From: Natrinema saccharevitans
GTDB taxonomy: Archaea; Halobacteriota; Halobacteria; Halobacteriales; Natrialbaceae
Length of the DNA stretch: 64,000 bases
Assembly: GCF_001953745.1 (NCBI RefSeq)
Contig: NZ_LWLN01000001.1
Span: 992,001 to 1,056,000, forward strand
Direction of reading: 5' to 3'
This document shows, in pieces, positions 16,100-25,411 of this stretch. A program made the position numbers and the translations under genes. The notes below the pieces were generated by a model. That model had not been told where the DNA came from. It saw only the letters and a list, made by a program, of their open reading frames with translations, and searched no databases. Numbering within the stretch: position 1 is the first letter of the stretch; every line of letters starts with the position of its first letter.

Positions 16100-17911
16100 A
16101 TGTGTGGCATCATCGGCCGCGTCGGCGACGGCAACGCCCTCGAGCCGCTGTTGACGGGACTGGAGAACCTCGAGTACCGGGGCTACGACTCCGCGGGCGT
16201 CGCCGTCCAGAACGGCTCCGGCATCAACGTCGAGAAACGCTCCGGAAAGGTCGAGGAACTGAAATCGTCGATCGGCGACCCGCTCCAGGGGGAAGTCGGA
16301 ATCGGCCACACCCGCTGGAGTACACACGGGCCCCCGACCGACGCCAACGCCCATCCGCACACCGACGAGAGCGAGGACGTCGCCGTCGTCCACAACGGCA
16401 TCATCGAGAACTACACCGAACTCAGAGAACGGCTCGCGGCCAACGGCTACGAGTTCACCAGCGACACCGACACCGAAGTCATTCCGCATCTCGTCCAGTA
16501 CTACCTCGACGCCGGCTACGACAGCGAGCGGGCGTTCCGCCAGGCCATCGACGAACTCGAGGGCAGTTACGCCGTCACCGCGATGATCTCGGGCGAACAC
16601 GTCCTCTACGCGGCCCGCCGCGGGTCGCCGCTGGTCGTCGGCATGGAGGACGGCGAGTACTTCCTCGCAAGCGACGTCCCCGCCTTCCTCGAGTACACGG
16701 ACAGCGTCATCTACCTCGAGGACGGCGACGTCGTCGTCGTCGACGCGGACGGCGTCGAGTTCACCGACCTCGAGGGGAACTCGGTCGTACGCGAACCCGA
16801 AACCGTGGATTGGGACCCCGAACAGGCCGGCAAGGGCGAGTACGACCACTTCATGCTCAAGGAGATCCACGAACAACCCACGTCGCTGTCACAGGCGATC
16901 GAGGGTCGGATCGATCCGGTCGACGGTCGGATCGCGCTGGCCGATTTCGAACCCGGGACCTTCGCCGACGTCGACAGCGTCCAGTTCGTCGCCTGCGGGA
17001 CCTCCTATCATGCCGCGCTGTACGGTTCGTTGGCGCTGAATCAGGCGGGTATCCGGTCGACCGCCCTGCTGGCCAACGAGTACAGCGTCTCGTCCCCGCC
17101 GATCGACGACGACACGCTGGTGATCGCGGTCTCCCAGAGCGGGGAGACGGCAGATACCCTCGCCGCGCTCCGGCAGGCCGCCTACGAGGGTGCGGACACC
17201 CTCGCCCTGACGAACGTCGTCGGGTCGACGGCCGCCCGCGAGGCCGACGACGCGCTGTTCATCCGGGCCGGCCCGGAGATCGGGGTCGCCGCGACCAAGA
17301 CCTTCTCCTCGCAGGCGGTCATGCTCACGCTGCTCGCCCAGCGCATCGCCGCCGATCTGCAGGGCGAGCCGCCGGCCGACCTCGAGGCGCTCCTGCCGGA
17401 ACTCGAGTCGATGCCGGCGGCCATCGACGAGGTTCTCGCCGAGTCGGCCGCCAAGGACATCGCGAGGCGGTACAGCGACAGCGAGGCGTACTTCTTCATC
17501 GGCCGCGGGCTCGGCTACCCCGTCGCCCTCGAGGGTGCGCTGAAGTTCAAGGAGATCACCTACGAACACGCCGAGGGCTTCGCCTCGGGCGAACTCAAAC
17601 ACGGGCCGCTGGCACTGGTGACGCCGGAGACGCCGGTATTCGCCATCTTCACCGGGGAGGAAGACGAGAAGACGCTGAAAAACGCCGAAGAGGCACAGAC
17701 CCGTGGCGCGCCGGTGATCGCGGTCTGTCCCGACGATCACCCGGCCGTCGAGGCCGCCGACGACCATCTTTCGATCCCCGACACCGAACCCGATCTGGCG
17801 GGCTTGCTCGCGAACGTCCAGCTCCAGCTGGTGTCGTATCACGCCGCCGACCTCCTCGACCGTCCCATCGACAAGCCGCGGAACCTGGCCAAAAGCGTCA
17901 CGGTCGAGTAG
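16100..17911 (+). CDS. glmS: Glutamine-fructose-6-phosphate aminotransferase (isomerizing)
   Basis: 603 residues. Converts fructose-6-phosphate and glutamine to glucosamine-6-phosphate, the entry to UDP-GlcNAc. The N-terminal class II glutaminase begins with catalytic Cys2 (MCGIIGRVG) and contains LEYRGYDSAG and TRWSTHG. Two SIS sugar-isomerase domains follow, with VACGTSYHA, SQSGETADT and ATKTFSSQ. The C terminus, DKPRNLAKSVTVE, is the family's catalytic tail. It forms a pathway with glmM about 1 kb downstream on the other strand and could feed the surface-glycan locus. Confidence 0.97.
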   Translation: MCGIIGRVGDGNALEPLLTGLENLEYRGYDSAGVAVQNGSGINVEKRSGKVEELKSSIGDPLQGEVGIGHTRWSTHGPPTDANAHPHTDESEDVAVVHNGIIENYTELRERLAANGYEFTSDTDTEVIPHLVQYYLDAGYDSERAFRQAIDELEGSYAVTAMISGEHVLYAARRGSPLVVGMEDGEYFLASDVPAFLEYTDSVIYLEDGDVVVVDADGVEFTDLEGNSVVREPETVDWDPEQAGKGEYDHFMLKEIHEQPTSLSQAIEGRIDPVDGRIALADFEPGTFADVDSVQFVACGTSYHAALYGSLALNQAGIRSTALLANEYSVSSPPIDDDTLVIAVSQSGETADTLAALRQAAYEGADTLALTNVVGSTAAREADDALFIRAGPEIGVAATKTFSSQAVMLTLLAQRIAADLQGEPPADLEALLPELESMPAAIDEVLAESAAKDIARRYSDSEAYFFIGRGLGYPVALEGALKFKEITYEHAEGFASGELKHGPLALVTPETPVFAIFTGEEDEKTLKNAEEAQTRGAPVIAVCPDDHPAVEAADDHLSIPDTEPDLAGLLANVQLQLVSYHAADLLDRPIDKPRNLAKSVTVE

Positions 17912-18604
17912 GCGGTCCCGGCGACTCCCGTCGGTCCCCATTTTCACGGCCGGTCGTCTCCGGTTTCGACTCACTCGTGGCCGTTCTCGACTTCGCGACG
18001 GCGAAAAACCCGATCGGTCGGTCTCGAGCAGGGGTCATCGAGGCCGCAGGACCCGAGGCCACCCCCGTAGCCCGGTCCACACGGCGCCGTCGATCGCGAC
18101 CCGTACTCGAACGACGTCGGAGTCGAACGCGGAGGGTCACGCTGCCGATCGAGGCCGCCGGTGACGATCACCGGAACTGTGGGTATCGATCGATACCCTC
18201 CAGTTAGTCTAGGTGTTCGCTGCCCGTATAAATGACACACCTGATAGCTACGGGCCCGGCTCCGCCGCTCGCCGATCGGTCACGATCCGACCGGCTCGCG
18301 ACGAGTCGGGTCCCGGTCGACGGCCTCGTGGCGACGTTTCACACCACGGATCGGGAAGCCGTTCGCTCGTGGGAGTGCGGGCGGCTTTCGGCGGCGATAA
18401 AGACGTTGTTACTCGCGTTTAATACTGTATTTCTCGCTGCTCAGCGGCTCATACTCCCGATCCTCGAACAGTCATCTGACTCGAGCCGTTCCGGGACCGC
18501 GTCGCGGTCTCCGGCTACGACCGGCATTATGCGGTCTATAGTAAATACCGTTCTGTCGCTACGGGCTGTTGATGTCGACGGATCCATCCGCCAACTGGAC
18601 GCCC
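17912..18604. other. Gene-free region downstream of glmS
   Basis: About 690 bp with no convincing coding frame. TATA-like sequences occur at about 18222 (CCGTATAAAT) and 18535 (TCTATAGTAAATACC). The latter is placed to serve the small zinc-finger gene. Confidence 0.4.
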
Positions 18605-18778
18605 ATGACGTCCGGCCAGCAAACGACAGCCCCCCGATGTGTCAACTGCGGTAATCAGGTGACCCGTCAGTTCGCTCGCGTGTTCGGCGACAACCGCGAC
18701 GTCGTCCACGCCTGTCCTGACTGTGCGACCTACCGCGAGATGAAGACCTCCGATTTCATCCCGAAGGAAGCCAGATAA
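18605..18778 (+). CDS. DUF7563-like small zinc-finger protein
   Basis: 57 residues with two Cys-x2-Cys knuckles, CVNCG at about 12-15 and CPDC at about 37-40, forming one zinc ribbon around RVFGDNRDVVHAC. This pattern is common in conserved short haloarchaeal proteins of unknown function. An earlier ATG at 18569 would add 12 unremarkable residues; the second ATG is preferred. Confidence 0.75.
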   Translation: MTSGQQTTAPRCVNCGNQVTRQFARVFGDNRDVVHACPDCATYREMKTSDFIPKEAR

Positions 18779-18869
18779 TCACTATTTTCGCCGTCGCTCG
18801 TGATCGTCGTCACATCGTTCCCGCCCACACCTCGCGTCGCGCCCGTTCTCTCCCGTCGTCTGTCGCCGC

Positions 18870-20195
18870 CTACGTCGACGAAGCGATGGCCTCGTCGAGC
18901 AGCGACCGGGCGGTGTCGAACAGGCCGTCGGCGTCGGCCGGTGATCGCGCTTCCGCAGTGACCCGGATCAGCGGCTGGGTACCGCTCGCACGAAGCAGGA
19001 ACCAGCCCGCCCCGGTCTCGACTCTGACGCCGTCGAGCGTTTCGATCTCGTCGTATCGCTCGTCGACCCGCCGTCGGACGGCGGCCATCACGGCTCGCTT
19101 GTCTTCGACCTCGATCGACGTTCGCCGGATCGGATACCGCTCGATTTCGCCGACGAGATCCGACAGCGCCCCCCGCTCCGCGACCAGTTCGACCAGTTTA
19201 CAGGCGGCAAGCGGGCCGTCGGGACACCGCGTTTCTGTCGGCCAGATCCACGCGCCGCTCGGTTCGCCGCCGAAGACCACGTCCGGTTCGGTCGTCCGCT
19301 CGGCGACGTAGACGTCCCCGACCTGCGTTCTGGTCACCGACGCGCCGACCGCCGCGAGTGCGTCGTCGACCGCGAGGCTGGTATCGACTGGCGCGGCGAC
19401 GCGGTCGCCCTCGCCGGCCGCGTCGCGGGCGAACAGCGCGAGGAGGACGTCTTTCGGGACGAGGGCACCGGTCCCGTCGACCGCCAGCATCCGGTCCGCG
19501 TCGCCGTCGTGGGCGAGTCCGATCTCCGCGTCGGTCTCCGCGACCAGCGTCGACAGCGTCTCGAGGGTCTCGGCGGTCGGCTCGCTCGGCCGCCCGGGGA
19601 ACGAGCCGTCCCGCTGTCCGTCGAGCGTCCGTACTCGACAGCCCAGTTCGTCGAGTACCGACGCCGTCACCTCGCCGGTTCCGTTGCCGATATCGACGAC
19701 GACGCCGGGGGTCCGCTCGAGGTCGACCGCCGCTCCGAGCGCGTTGGCGTGGGACTCGCGAACACCCTCGCGACGGACCCGGTCGCCGACCCCGTTCCAG
19801 TCGGCCAGTTCGTAGTCGTCCTCGCGAACCCGTCGTTCGATCGCCTCGCGCTGGTCGGGGCCGAAGGCCTTCCCCGACGGGGTCCAGAGCTTGATCCCGT
19901 TGTCCGTCGCCGGGTTGTGCGACGCCGTTATGACGACGCCCGCCTCAGCCTCGAGGCGATCGATCGCACGGGCGACCGTCGGCGTCGCCTCGACGCCCAC
20001 CGTCACGACGTCGGCGCCACACTCACACAGTCCCGCCGCGACGGCGTCGACGAGCATCGCCCCGCTCTCGCGGACGTCCCGCCCGACGACGACGCGGTCG
20101 TGTCCCTCGGACGCGACCGCGCGACCGACCTCGAGGGCGGTCGCCGCCGTCACCTCGTCGCCGACCCGGCCGCGAATACCGCTGGTTCCGAACAT
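18870..20195 (-). CDS. glmM: Phosphoglucosamine mutase family
   Basis: 441 residues. Interconverts glucosamine-6-phosphate and glucosamine-1-phosphate (or the related hexose phosphates). The start MFGTSGIRG is typical. The phosphoserine loop ITASHNP has Ser92, the metal loop AHDGDADR has Asp230, 232 and 234, the sugar loop is GGEPSGAW, and the C-terminal phosphate loop RASGTQPLIRV is present. The frame extends to 20474, but MFGTSG at 20195 is the family start. Proximity to glmS supports the glucosamine rather than the phosphomannomutase assignment, which sequence alone does not settle. Confidence 0.9.
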   Translation of the reverse strand: MFGTSGIRGRVGDEVTAATALEVGRAVASEGHDRVVVGRDVRESGAMLVDAVAAGLCECGADVVTVGVEATPTVARAIDRLEAEAGVVITASHNPATDNGIKLWTPSGKAFGPDQREAIERRVREDDYELADWNGVGDRVRREGVRESHANALGAAVDLERTPGVVVDIGNGTGEVTASVLDELGCRVRTLDGQRDGSFPGRPSEPTAETLETLSTLVAETDAEIGLAHDGDADRMLAVDGTGALVPKDVLLALFARDAAGEGDRVAAPVDTSLAVDDALAAVGASVTRTQVGDVYVAERTTEPDVVFGGEPSGAWIWPTETRCPDGPLAACKLVELVAERGALSDLVGEIERYPIRRTSIEVEDKRAVMAAVRRRVDERYDEIETLDGVRVETGAGWFLLRASGTQPLIRVTAEARSPADADGLFDTARSLLDEAIASST

Positions 20196-20451
20196 ACGAT
20201 TCTCTGAGTCGGGCGAGCGCCTTACTATGTGTGGATTAACCGGCCGGCGAGTGGTGTGCGTCGGCCGAGATCGCCCTTTTCGCGGGCGTTCGTGGGCGGC
20301 CGTCCGCGTCCGGTCGCGTATCACGTCGATGCGACCGGTTAGCATCCGCCTGTCTGGCTGAACTGTCTGGGCCGTATATATGACCGACGCGGGTAGGTTC
20401 GAACAGCATGGGACCGACACAGCCAGCGGCCGTCCGATCGAGTCGAACCGT

Positions 20452-20712
20452 ATGAGCGCGACCGAGTCCGACACCCGCGGTGACGACCCCGGGACCGACG
20501 TCTCGCTCGACGACCTCCCGCCAAGTTCGAAACTCGTCTACAAGGTCCTCGAGTACGAGGAACCGCTCACACAGGAGGGTATCGCGACCGAATCGCGACT
20601 CTGTCCCCGAACCGTTCGCTACGCCCTCGGGAAACTCGAGGAGCGGGAACTGGTCGACAGTCGCGTCTGTCTCGAGGACGCGCGCCAGTCGACGTACCGG
20701 ATCCTCGAGTAA
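20452..20712 (+). CDS. Small winged-helix DNA-binding protein (MarR-like)
   Basis: 86 residues: an acidic N-terminal stretch, then one winged-helix domain. LPPSSKLVYKVLEYEEPLTQ starts helix 1, LCPRTVRYALGKLEERELV is the recognition helix and wing. Single-domain proteins of this type are common haloarchaeal regulators. Upstream, GCCGTATATATG near 20370 is a good TATA candidate. An ATG at 20380 would add 24 unconserved residues. Target unknown; it lies upstream of the sodium symporter. Confidence 0.8.
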   Translation: MSATESDTRGDDPGTDVSLDDLPPSSKLVYKVLEYEEPLTQEGIATESRLCPRTVRYALGKLEERELVDSRVCLEDARQSTYRILE

Positions 20713-20939
20713 TCTCGACAGCCTCCGTTTCGCCGGCGCTGCCGCGTTATCAGGAGCGAATAGTACGACTTCGGCATTCGACAATGCGATCGTAACCGAA
20801 TCGAGTAACCCGGAGACGACGGTTGCGGACCGGCCGAGGCACGCGCCGTGTTCGGAGTCCCCGATTCCATGTCACTGCGACTATGCTATGCCACTGATAA
20901 ACAAATCTTATGCGCGCCGAGTCGGTTCCCTGAGACAGG

Positions 20940-22367
20940 ATGGTACGTGAGAGTTGGGCGAGTCGGGCCGGATTCATCTTGGCCGCGGTCGGCAGCGCGA
21001 TCGGACTGGGGAACATCTGGCGATTTCCCTGGATGACCGCGGAGAACGGTGGGAGCGCCTTTCTGCTGTTGTATCTGCTCATCGTCCTCGTCGTCGGGGT
21101 ACCGGGATTGCTGGCCGCGTTCGTGATCGGCCGACGGTCGAATCGGAACCCAGTGGGTGCGTTCAAATCACTCGCCGGATCGCGTCTCTGGACGGCGTTG
21201 GGCGTCCTCTGTGTCGTCACCTCGATCATGCTGATGTCGTTCTACAGCGTCGTCGGCGGGTGGATCCTTCGGTACTTCCTCGAGAGCGCGACGGGCGCCT
21301 ATTTCGCGGCTCCCGAAACCCACTTCGCGGCGATCAGCTACGGTGCCGAAGCGTTCGGCTACCAGCTCGCCGTCCTCGCGGTCACGTCCCTGATCGTCGC
21401 CGCGGGAGTCAGACGCGGCATCGAAGCGACGACGAAAGTGATGATACCCGGCGTCGTCGTATTGCTCGTCGGACTCGCGGTCTGGGCGGCCCGACAACCC
21501 GGCGCAGTGCAGGGATACGAGTTCTACCTCCAATTCGACGGTGCCTACCTCGCGGCGAACTTCCTCTCGGTGCTGGGAGCGGCCGCCGGCCAGGCGCTGT
21601 TTACCCTCTCGATCGGCAGCGGGACGATGATCACCTACGCCTCCTACGTCGACGACGACCGCTCGCTGCCCCTCGACGCCTCGGCTATCGCCGTGTTCAA
21701 TCTCGGCGTCGGCATTCTGGCCGGACTCGTGGTGTTCCCGCTGCTGTTCTCGTTCGCGCCGGGACCGACCGAGGGCGGCCCCGGTGCCTTGTTCATCGGG
21801 ATCGCCAGTGCGTTCGCGAGCCTGCCCGCCGGGCGACTCCTCGGCGCGGTCTTCTTCCTCGTCGTTCTCCTCGCGGCCCTGACGAGCCTGATCAGCATGC
21901 TCGAGATCCCGGTCTCGTTTCTGGTCGACGAGTTCGACCTCGAGCGGTCGACGGCGACCCGGGGACTGTTCGCGCTGGTCGTCCTCACCGGCGGCGTGAA
22001 CGCGTTCAGCCCCGCGGTGTTTACGCTGTTCGCGGACCAGCTCGTCGATCTCCTCTTGACACTCGGCCTGACCGGGTTCATGGCGTACACGGCCTGGGTC
22101 CTCGGCCCGGCCGCGATCGAGGAGTACCTCGAGGGTGCGGGACGCTTCTCACGCCCGCTCGCGGTCCCGTGGCGATACGCGATCGGGACCCTCTTCCCGG
22201 CGTTTCTCCTGTTTACGTTCTACGCCGACGTCACGGCCATCGTCGGGTTCTCGACGGGAACGGGACCGCTGTTGGTCGCGGTGCTGCTGACGATGCTGGC
22301 GCTCGTCTTCGTGGCCCGCCGTTCCGTCCCCGAGAACCGATCGCAACCGAGCGAGCGTATGGACTGA
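20940..22367 (+). CDS. Neurotransmitter:sodium symporter (NSS/SNF) family transporter
   Basis: 475 residues, about 11-12 membrane segments. The family signature is in helix 1, GSAIGLGNIWRFPW (about 19-32), which contains the unwound Na+/substrate-binding stretch, followed by ENGGSAFLLLYL. Archaeal and bacterial members import amino acids with Na+; the substrate here is not readable from sequence. AACAAATCTTATG at about 20898-20910 is a plausible promoter. The gene ends exactly where a dispersed palindromic repeat begins. Confidence 0.92.
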   Translation: MVRESWASRAGFILAAVGSAIGLGNIWRFPWMTAENGGSAFLLLYLLIVLVVGVPGLLAAFVIGRRSNRNPVGAFKSLAGSRLWTALGVLCVVTSIMLMSFYSVVGGWILRYFLESATGAYFAAPETHFAAISYGAEAFGYQLAVLAVTSLIVAAGVRRGIEATTKVMIPGVVVLLVGLAVWAARQPGAVQGYEFYLQFDGAYLAANFLSVLGAAAGQALFTLSIGSGTMITYASYVDDDRSLPLDASAIAVFNLGVGILAGLVVFPLLFSFAPGPTEGGPGALFIGIASAFASLPAGRLLGAVFFLVVLLAALTSLISMLEIPVSFLVDEFDLERSTATRGLFALVVLTGGVNAFSPAVFTLFADQLVDLLLTLGLTGFMAYTAWVLGPAAIEEYLEGAGRFSRPLAVPWRYAIGTLFPAFLLFTFYADVTAIVGFSTGTGPLLVAVLLTMLALVFVARRSVPENRSQPSERMD

Positions 22368-22454
22368 CTGATACGGATTATCGTCACCGTTTCCCGGTGT
22401 CCCCGCAGGACGATCGCGGGGACACCGATACTGACCGACAGGAAACCGTATAAG
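22368..22454. repeat. Dispersed imperfect-palindromic element, copy 1
   Basis: It begins CTGATACGG right after the symporter stop codon and ends ACCGTATAAG. Inside, GGTGTCCCCGC (22396-22406) and GCGGGGACACC (22416-22426) form a perfect 11-bp stem with a 9-nt loop. A related copy in inverted orientation is at 61655-61738. Both lie between convergent genes, suggesting a bidirectional terminator or REP/MITE-like repeat. Confidence 0.75.
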
Positions 22455-22544
22455 CCACGTCGCTCGGTGCGAACCGACGTTTGTGCCGTGAACGCGACGG
22501 AGTCGATTCCACAGTCTGGAACGTGAAAAAAGCACCGACTACCG

Positions 22545-23558
22545 TTACCTGTGTTTCTGATATCGGTCGACGAGCAGGTCGATCCCGAACGCGCCCCGCG
22601 TGATCTCGTAGTGGGTCTCGAGACGGGGGTTGAACTTGGCCTTGTAGCGGTTGATGCTGGGGACGCCGGCCCCCACGAGGTCGTACTCCTCGATCCCGTC
22701 GCGGAGTCCGTCGCGCATGACGTGCCAGTCCAGGAGGTCGTTGATCGCGATGCCGACGTCGACGTCCGGTTTGACCCCGCCCTGCCACCGGTACCGCGTT
22801 CGATCGGATTCGACGACGAGAATGCCGCCCTGGAACTCGCCGTCGACCCGACAGGCGTAGGGCCGGATCGCGCCCTCGGGCAGCGTCTCGTACAGCGACC
22901 GCGCGAAGCCGGATCGCAGCCGGAACGGCTGGCCTTGGCTCTCGTAGCGCTGCCGGACCTTCTCGACGATGCGTTCGACGTCGTCGCCGTCGCCTTCCTC
23001 GATGACGTACGCGTCGTCGTCGGCGTTGCGGACGTTGCTCCGGGCGTCGCTGCTGAACCGCTTCTGCAGGTCCTCCTCGCTGCCCTCGAGGTCGACGACG
23101 TAGGTGTGGCCGGGGACGACGTCGTATTCGTTCCAGCGGAACGGCCGGACGTCGTCGAACGCGGCACCGGTGACGAACTTGCTGTACAGCGGCGAGATGG
23201 TCCCCTCGATCCACTCGAGACAGCCCTCGAGGAAGCGCTTGATCCGCCGATCCGCCTTGCGGCGTTTGAGCTTCGCGACGTTCAGCAGGGCGGGGCCGAG
23301 ATAGCTCGTCCACGAGTGCGGTGCCGGTGAGAACGCACCGGTGATCGGTCCCTTCGCGTACTCGAAGACGGGAAAGACCCCGACGGGTTCCTGTCCCTTG
23401 AACCCGGCGAGCAGATGGGGTGTCGTGTCGGTTTCCTCGCCTTGCAACGCCAGTGCCTCCGCCCGGAAGAACGGGTTCGTGCCGTCGGACCGCTCGACGT
23501 AGCGGTTCCACTCGTCGATGTCGGCTCGCGGATCGAACTGTCGTATCTCGATACTCAT
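22545..23558 (-). CDS. FemAB-like (double-GNAT) acyltransferase, paralogue 1
   Basis: 337 residues with the FemAB/FemX double-GNAT architecture: LAGFKGQEPVGVFPVFEY (about 50-67), FSSDARSNVRNADDD (about 171-185) and the C-terminal INRYKAKFNP (about 305-314). In bacteria such proteins transfer amino acids from aminoacyl-tRNA to cell-wall precursors. Halobacteria lack peptidoglycan, so the acceptor here must differ and may be a surface glycan or lipid-linked sugar (inference). Its ATG overlaps the TGA of the upstream phosphodiesterase-like gene by 4 nt (ATGA), implying coupled translation. Two paralogues occur at 47023 and 56716. Confidence 0.85.
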   Translation of the reverse strand: MSIEIRQFDPRADIDEWNRYVERSDGTNPFFRAEALALQGEETDTTPHLLAGFKGQEPVGVFPVFEYAKGPITGAFSPAPHSWTSYLGPALLNVAKLKRRKADRRIKRFLEGCLEWIEGTISPLYSKFVTGAAFDDVRPFRWNEYDVVPGHTYVVDLEGSEEDLQKRFSSDARSNVRNADDDAYVIEEGDGDDVERIVEKVRQRYESQGQPFRLRSGFARSLYETLPEGAIRPYACRVDGEFQGGILVVESDRTRYRWQGGVKPDVDVGIAINDLLDWHVMRDGLRDGIEEYDLVGAGVPSINRYKAKFNPRLETHYEITRGAFGIDLLVDRYQKHR

Positions 23559-25183
23559 AGATATCCGAGATCCGAAAGTCGGTCCTCGACGGTTCCGTCG
23601 TCGGTCGCGGTGATCGGCTCCGGATCGTAGGTCGGATACGATCGCCGCCGACCGCCGTCGACGGCCGGCAGCGGCTCGCCGTCCATGTCGTCGTCGACCG
23701 GCACGTCGAACAGCGAACAGATCGTCGGCGCGATATCGAAGATCGTCGCCCCCTCGAGGCCGGCCGATGCGTCGAACGCCGGGCCGGCGGCCGCGACGAC
23801 GCCGGTGCGCTTGTGGTTCCACGGCTCCATCGGCTCGCCGAACCGCTCCCTGCCGAGATCGGCGACGATCGCGTTGTCGAAGTCCGCCGGGATCGTCATC
23901 ACGTCCGGTGCCGCTTCGACGTGTGGCCCCTCGAAGTAGGTCTCCCGCGGCTCGACCGCATCGAACATCGGCTCGCCGTCGGGGGTTCGGACGGCCGACA
24001 GCGACGCGATGAGGTCCTCCCGGACGGTCTCGTACTCCTCGGGCGACACCGTCCCGTCGGGCTCGCGCCCCTCGAGGTTGATGCGGATGCCGAGTTCGCT
24101 CTTCGAGCGGACGTAGGCCCGCGAGTCGGGGAAATCGACCTGTTCGCTCGCCGCCCGGATGGCGTCGTTGGGAACCCGCTTGCCGATCGGTTCCTTCAGT
24201 CCGACTCGCTCGAGCGCGCCCGCGATCCGCTGGGTCGTGAGCCCGACCGTCGCGGCGGCGTTCAGCGCCCGTTCGACGGCGCTTGGCTCCCGGCTGCTCG
24301 CCTCGGAGCCCTCGAGGAAATCGTTCTCCCACGTCTTCGACCAGTCGGGCATCCCCTCGCCGCCGCTGCGGGCGCTGACGTAGCCCGCGTCGCGGAGGTA
24401 CTCGTTGAGCCGGAACTCGTCGCCGGTCACTTTCCCCATCCCGTGGTCGCTGACGACCAGGACGTTCTCGGGCTCGGTCCGCTCGATGGTTTCGGCTACC
24501 TGTCGATCGACTTCCCGGTAGACGGCCTCGATCGCCCGCCTGTCCCCCGGTCGCTCGTGAAACACCGAGTCCGTCTGCTGGAACTGCAGGAAGCCGAAGT
24601 CGGGAGCGAACCGCCGGGAGAGGTAGCGAAACGCCTTCCCCCGGAGTTCGATCGTCCGCTCGTAGCCCTCGATCGAGCGGTCCGGTGCCGGCCCGCTCTG
24701 GGGATAGATCCAGTACTCGCCCCCGCATGCGAGCTTGACGTCCTCGAGGATCCCCTCCGGGTGACAGGTCGGTTCCTCGGGGGCGGTCAAGCCCGGAATC
24801 AGTGCGCCGTCGAACTCCCGTGCCGGATGGGTCACGGGGACGTTGACGACGACGCTCGAGCGGCCGTGATCGCCCAACAGCTCCCAGATCGGTCGCGCCC
24901 GGACGTGGGTCGCGTTGACTACGTCCCAGTCGTACCCGTCGAAGGTAAGGAAGTCGTAGACGCCGTGTTCCCCCGGGTTCTTGCCGGTGTACAGCGACGG
25001 CCAGGCGCTCGCGGTCCACGGCGGGATCTGCGACTCGAGCGGTCCCGCCGTCCCCTCCGCGAACAACCCCTGTAGCGTCGGTAGCTCGCCCGACTCGAAC
25101 AGCGGCTCGAGTATCGGCAGACAGCCCGCGTCGAGGCCGACGACGAGCAGCCGAAGGTCGTCTCCGTCCGTCGAACCTGCCAT
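23555..25183 (-). CDS. Alkaline-phosphatase-superfamily phosphodiesterase/sulfatase-like protein, paralogue 1
   Basis: 542 residues of the type I phosphodiesterase/nucleotide pyrophosphatase fold. The N terminus has LLVVGLDAGC (metal-binding Asp) and then PPWTASAWPSLYTG with the probable Thr nucleophile. VVVNVPVTHP, LVVSDHGMG (metal-binding Asp-His) and the C-terminal EPWNHK and IFDIAPTICSLF complete the active-site scaffold. There is no signal peptide, so it probably acts in the cytoplasm on nucleotide-sugars or lipid-linked intermediates. It is coupled (ATGA) to the FemAB-like gene downstream. A closely similar paralogue is at 43068. Confidence 0.85.
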   Translation of the reverse strand: MAGSTDGDDLRLLVVGLDAGCLPILEPLFESGELPTLQGLFAEGTAGPLESQIPPWTASAWPSLYTGKNPGEHGVYDFLTFDGYDWDVVNATHVRARPIWELLGDHGRSSVVVNVPVTHPAREFDGALIPGLTAPEEPTCHPEGILEDVKLACGGEYWIYPQSGPAPDRSIEGYERTIELRGKAFRYLSRRFAPDFGFLQFQQTDSVFHERPGDRRAIEAVYREVDRQVAETIERTEPENVLVVSDHGMGKVTGDEFRLNEYLRDAGYVSARSGGEGMPDWSKTWENDFLEGSEASSREPSAVERALNAAATVGLTTQRIAGALERVGLKEPIGKRVPNDAIRAASEQVDFPDSRAYVRSKSELGIRINLEGREPDGTVSPEEYETVREDLIASLSAVRTPDGEPMFDAVEPRETYFEGPHVEAAPDVMTIPADFDNAIVADLGRERFGEPMEPWNHKRTGVVAAAGPAFDASAGLEGATIFDIAPTICSLFDVPVDDDMDGEPLPAVDGGRRRSYPTYDPEPITATDDGTVEDRLSDLGYL

Positions 25184-25300
25184 GGAGGCGTTGTACCCCC
25201 GGTCGGGCTTTGTTATGCAAGTACTGGTACGCTGTAAGCCGATGCTGGCAGCGACCGTCCCGGAACGCGAGCGAACTGCGCGATCGACAGCGCGGCTGTA

Positions 25301-25322
25301 AGCCCCGATTGCCACCGGGGCT
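25301..25322. other. Short hairpin upstream of the DegT-like gene
   Basis: AGCCCCG and CGGGGCT form a 7-bp stem (25301-25307 with 25316-25322) in the divergent intergenic region. Possible regulator site or chance. Confidence 0.3.
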
Positions 25323-25411
25323 GACCCCGTATCGTCCGCATCACTAAGGGCACGGACGAACCGTGTCTCGCTGATGACCCTCTCTCCTACTGACCGCCCG
25401 GGAACGCAGGC

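Noticed and set aside
16102-18207. 701-residue frame overlapping glmS in another frame
   Set aside because: Extremely Arg-rich shadow; glmS is unmistakable.
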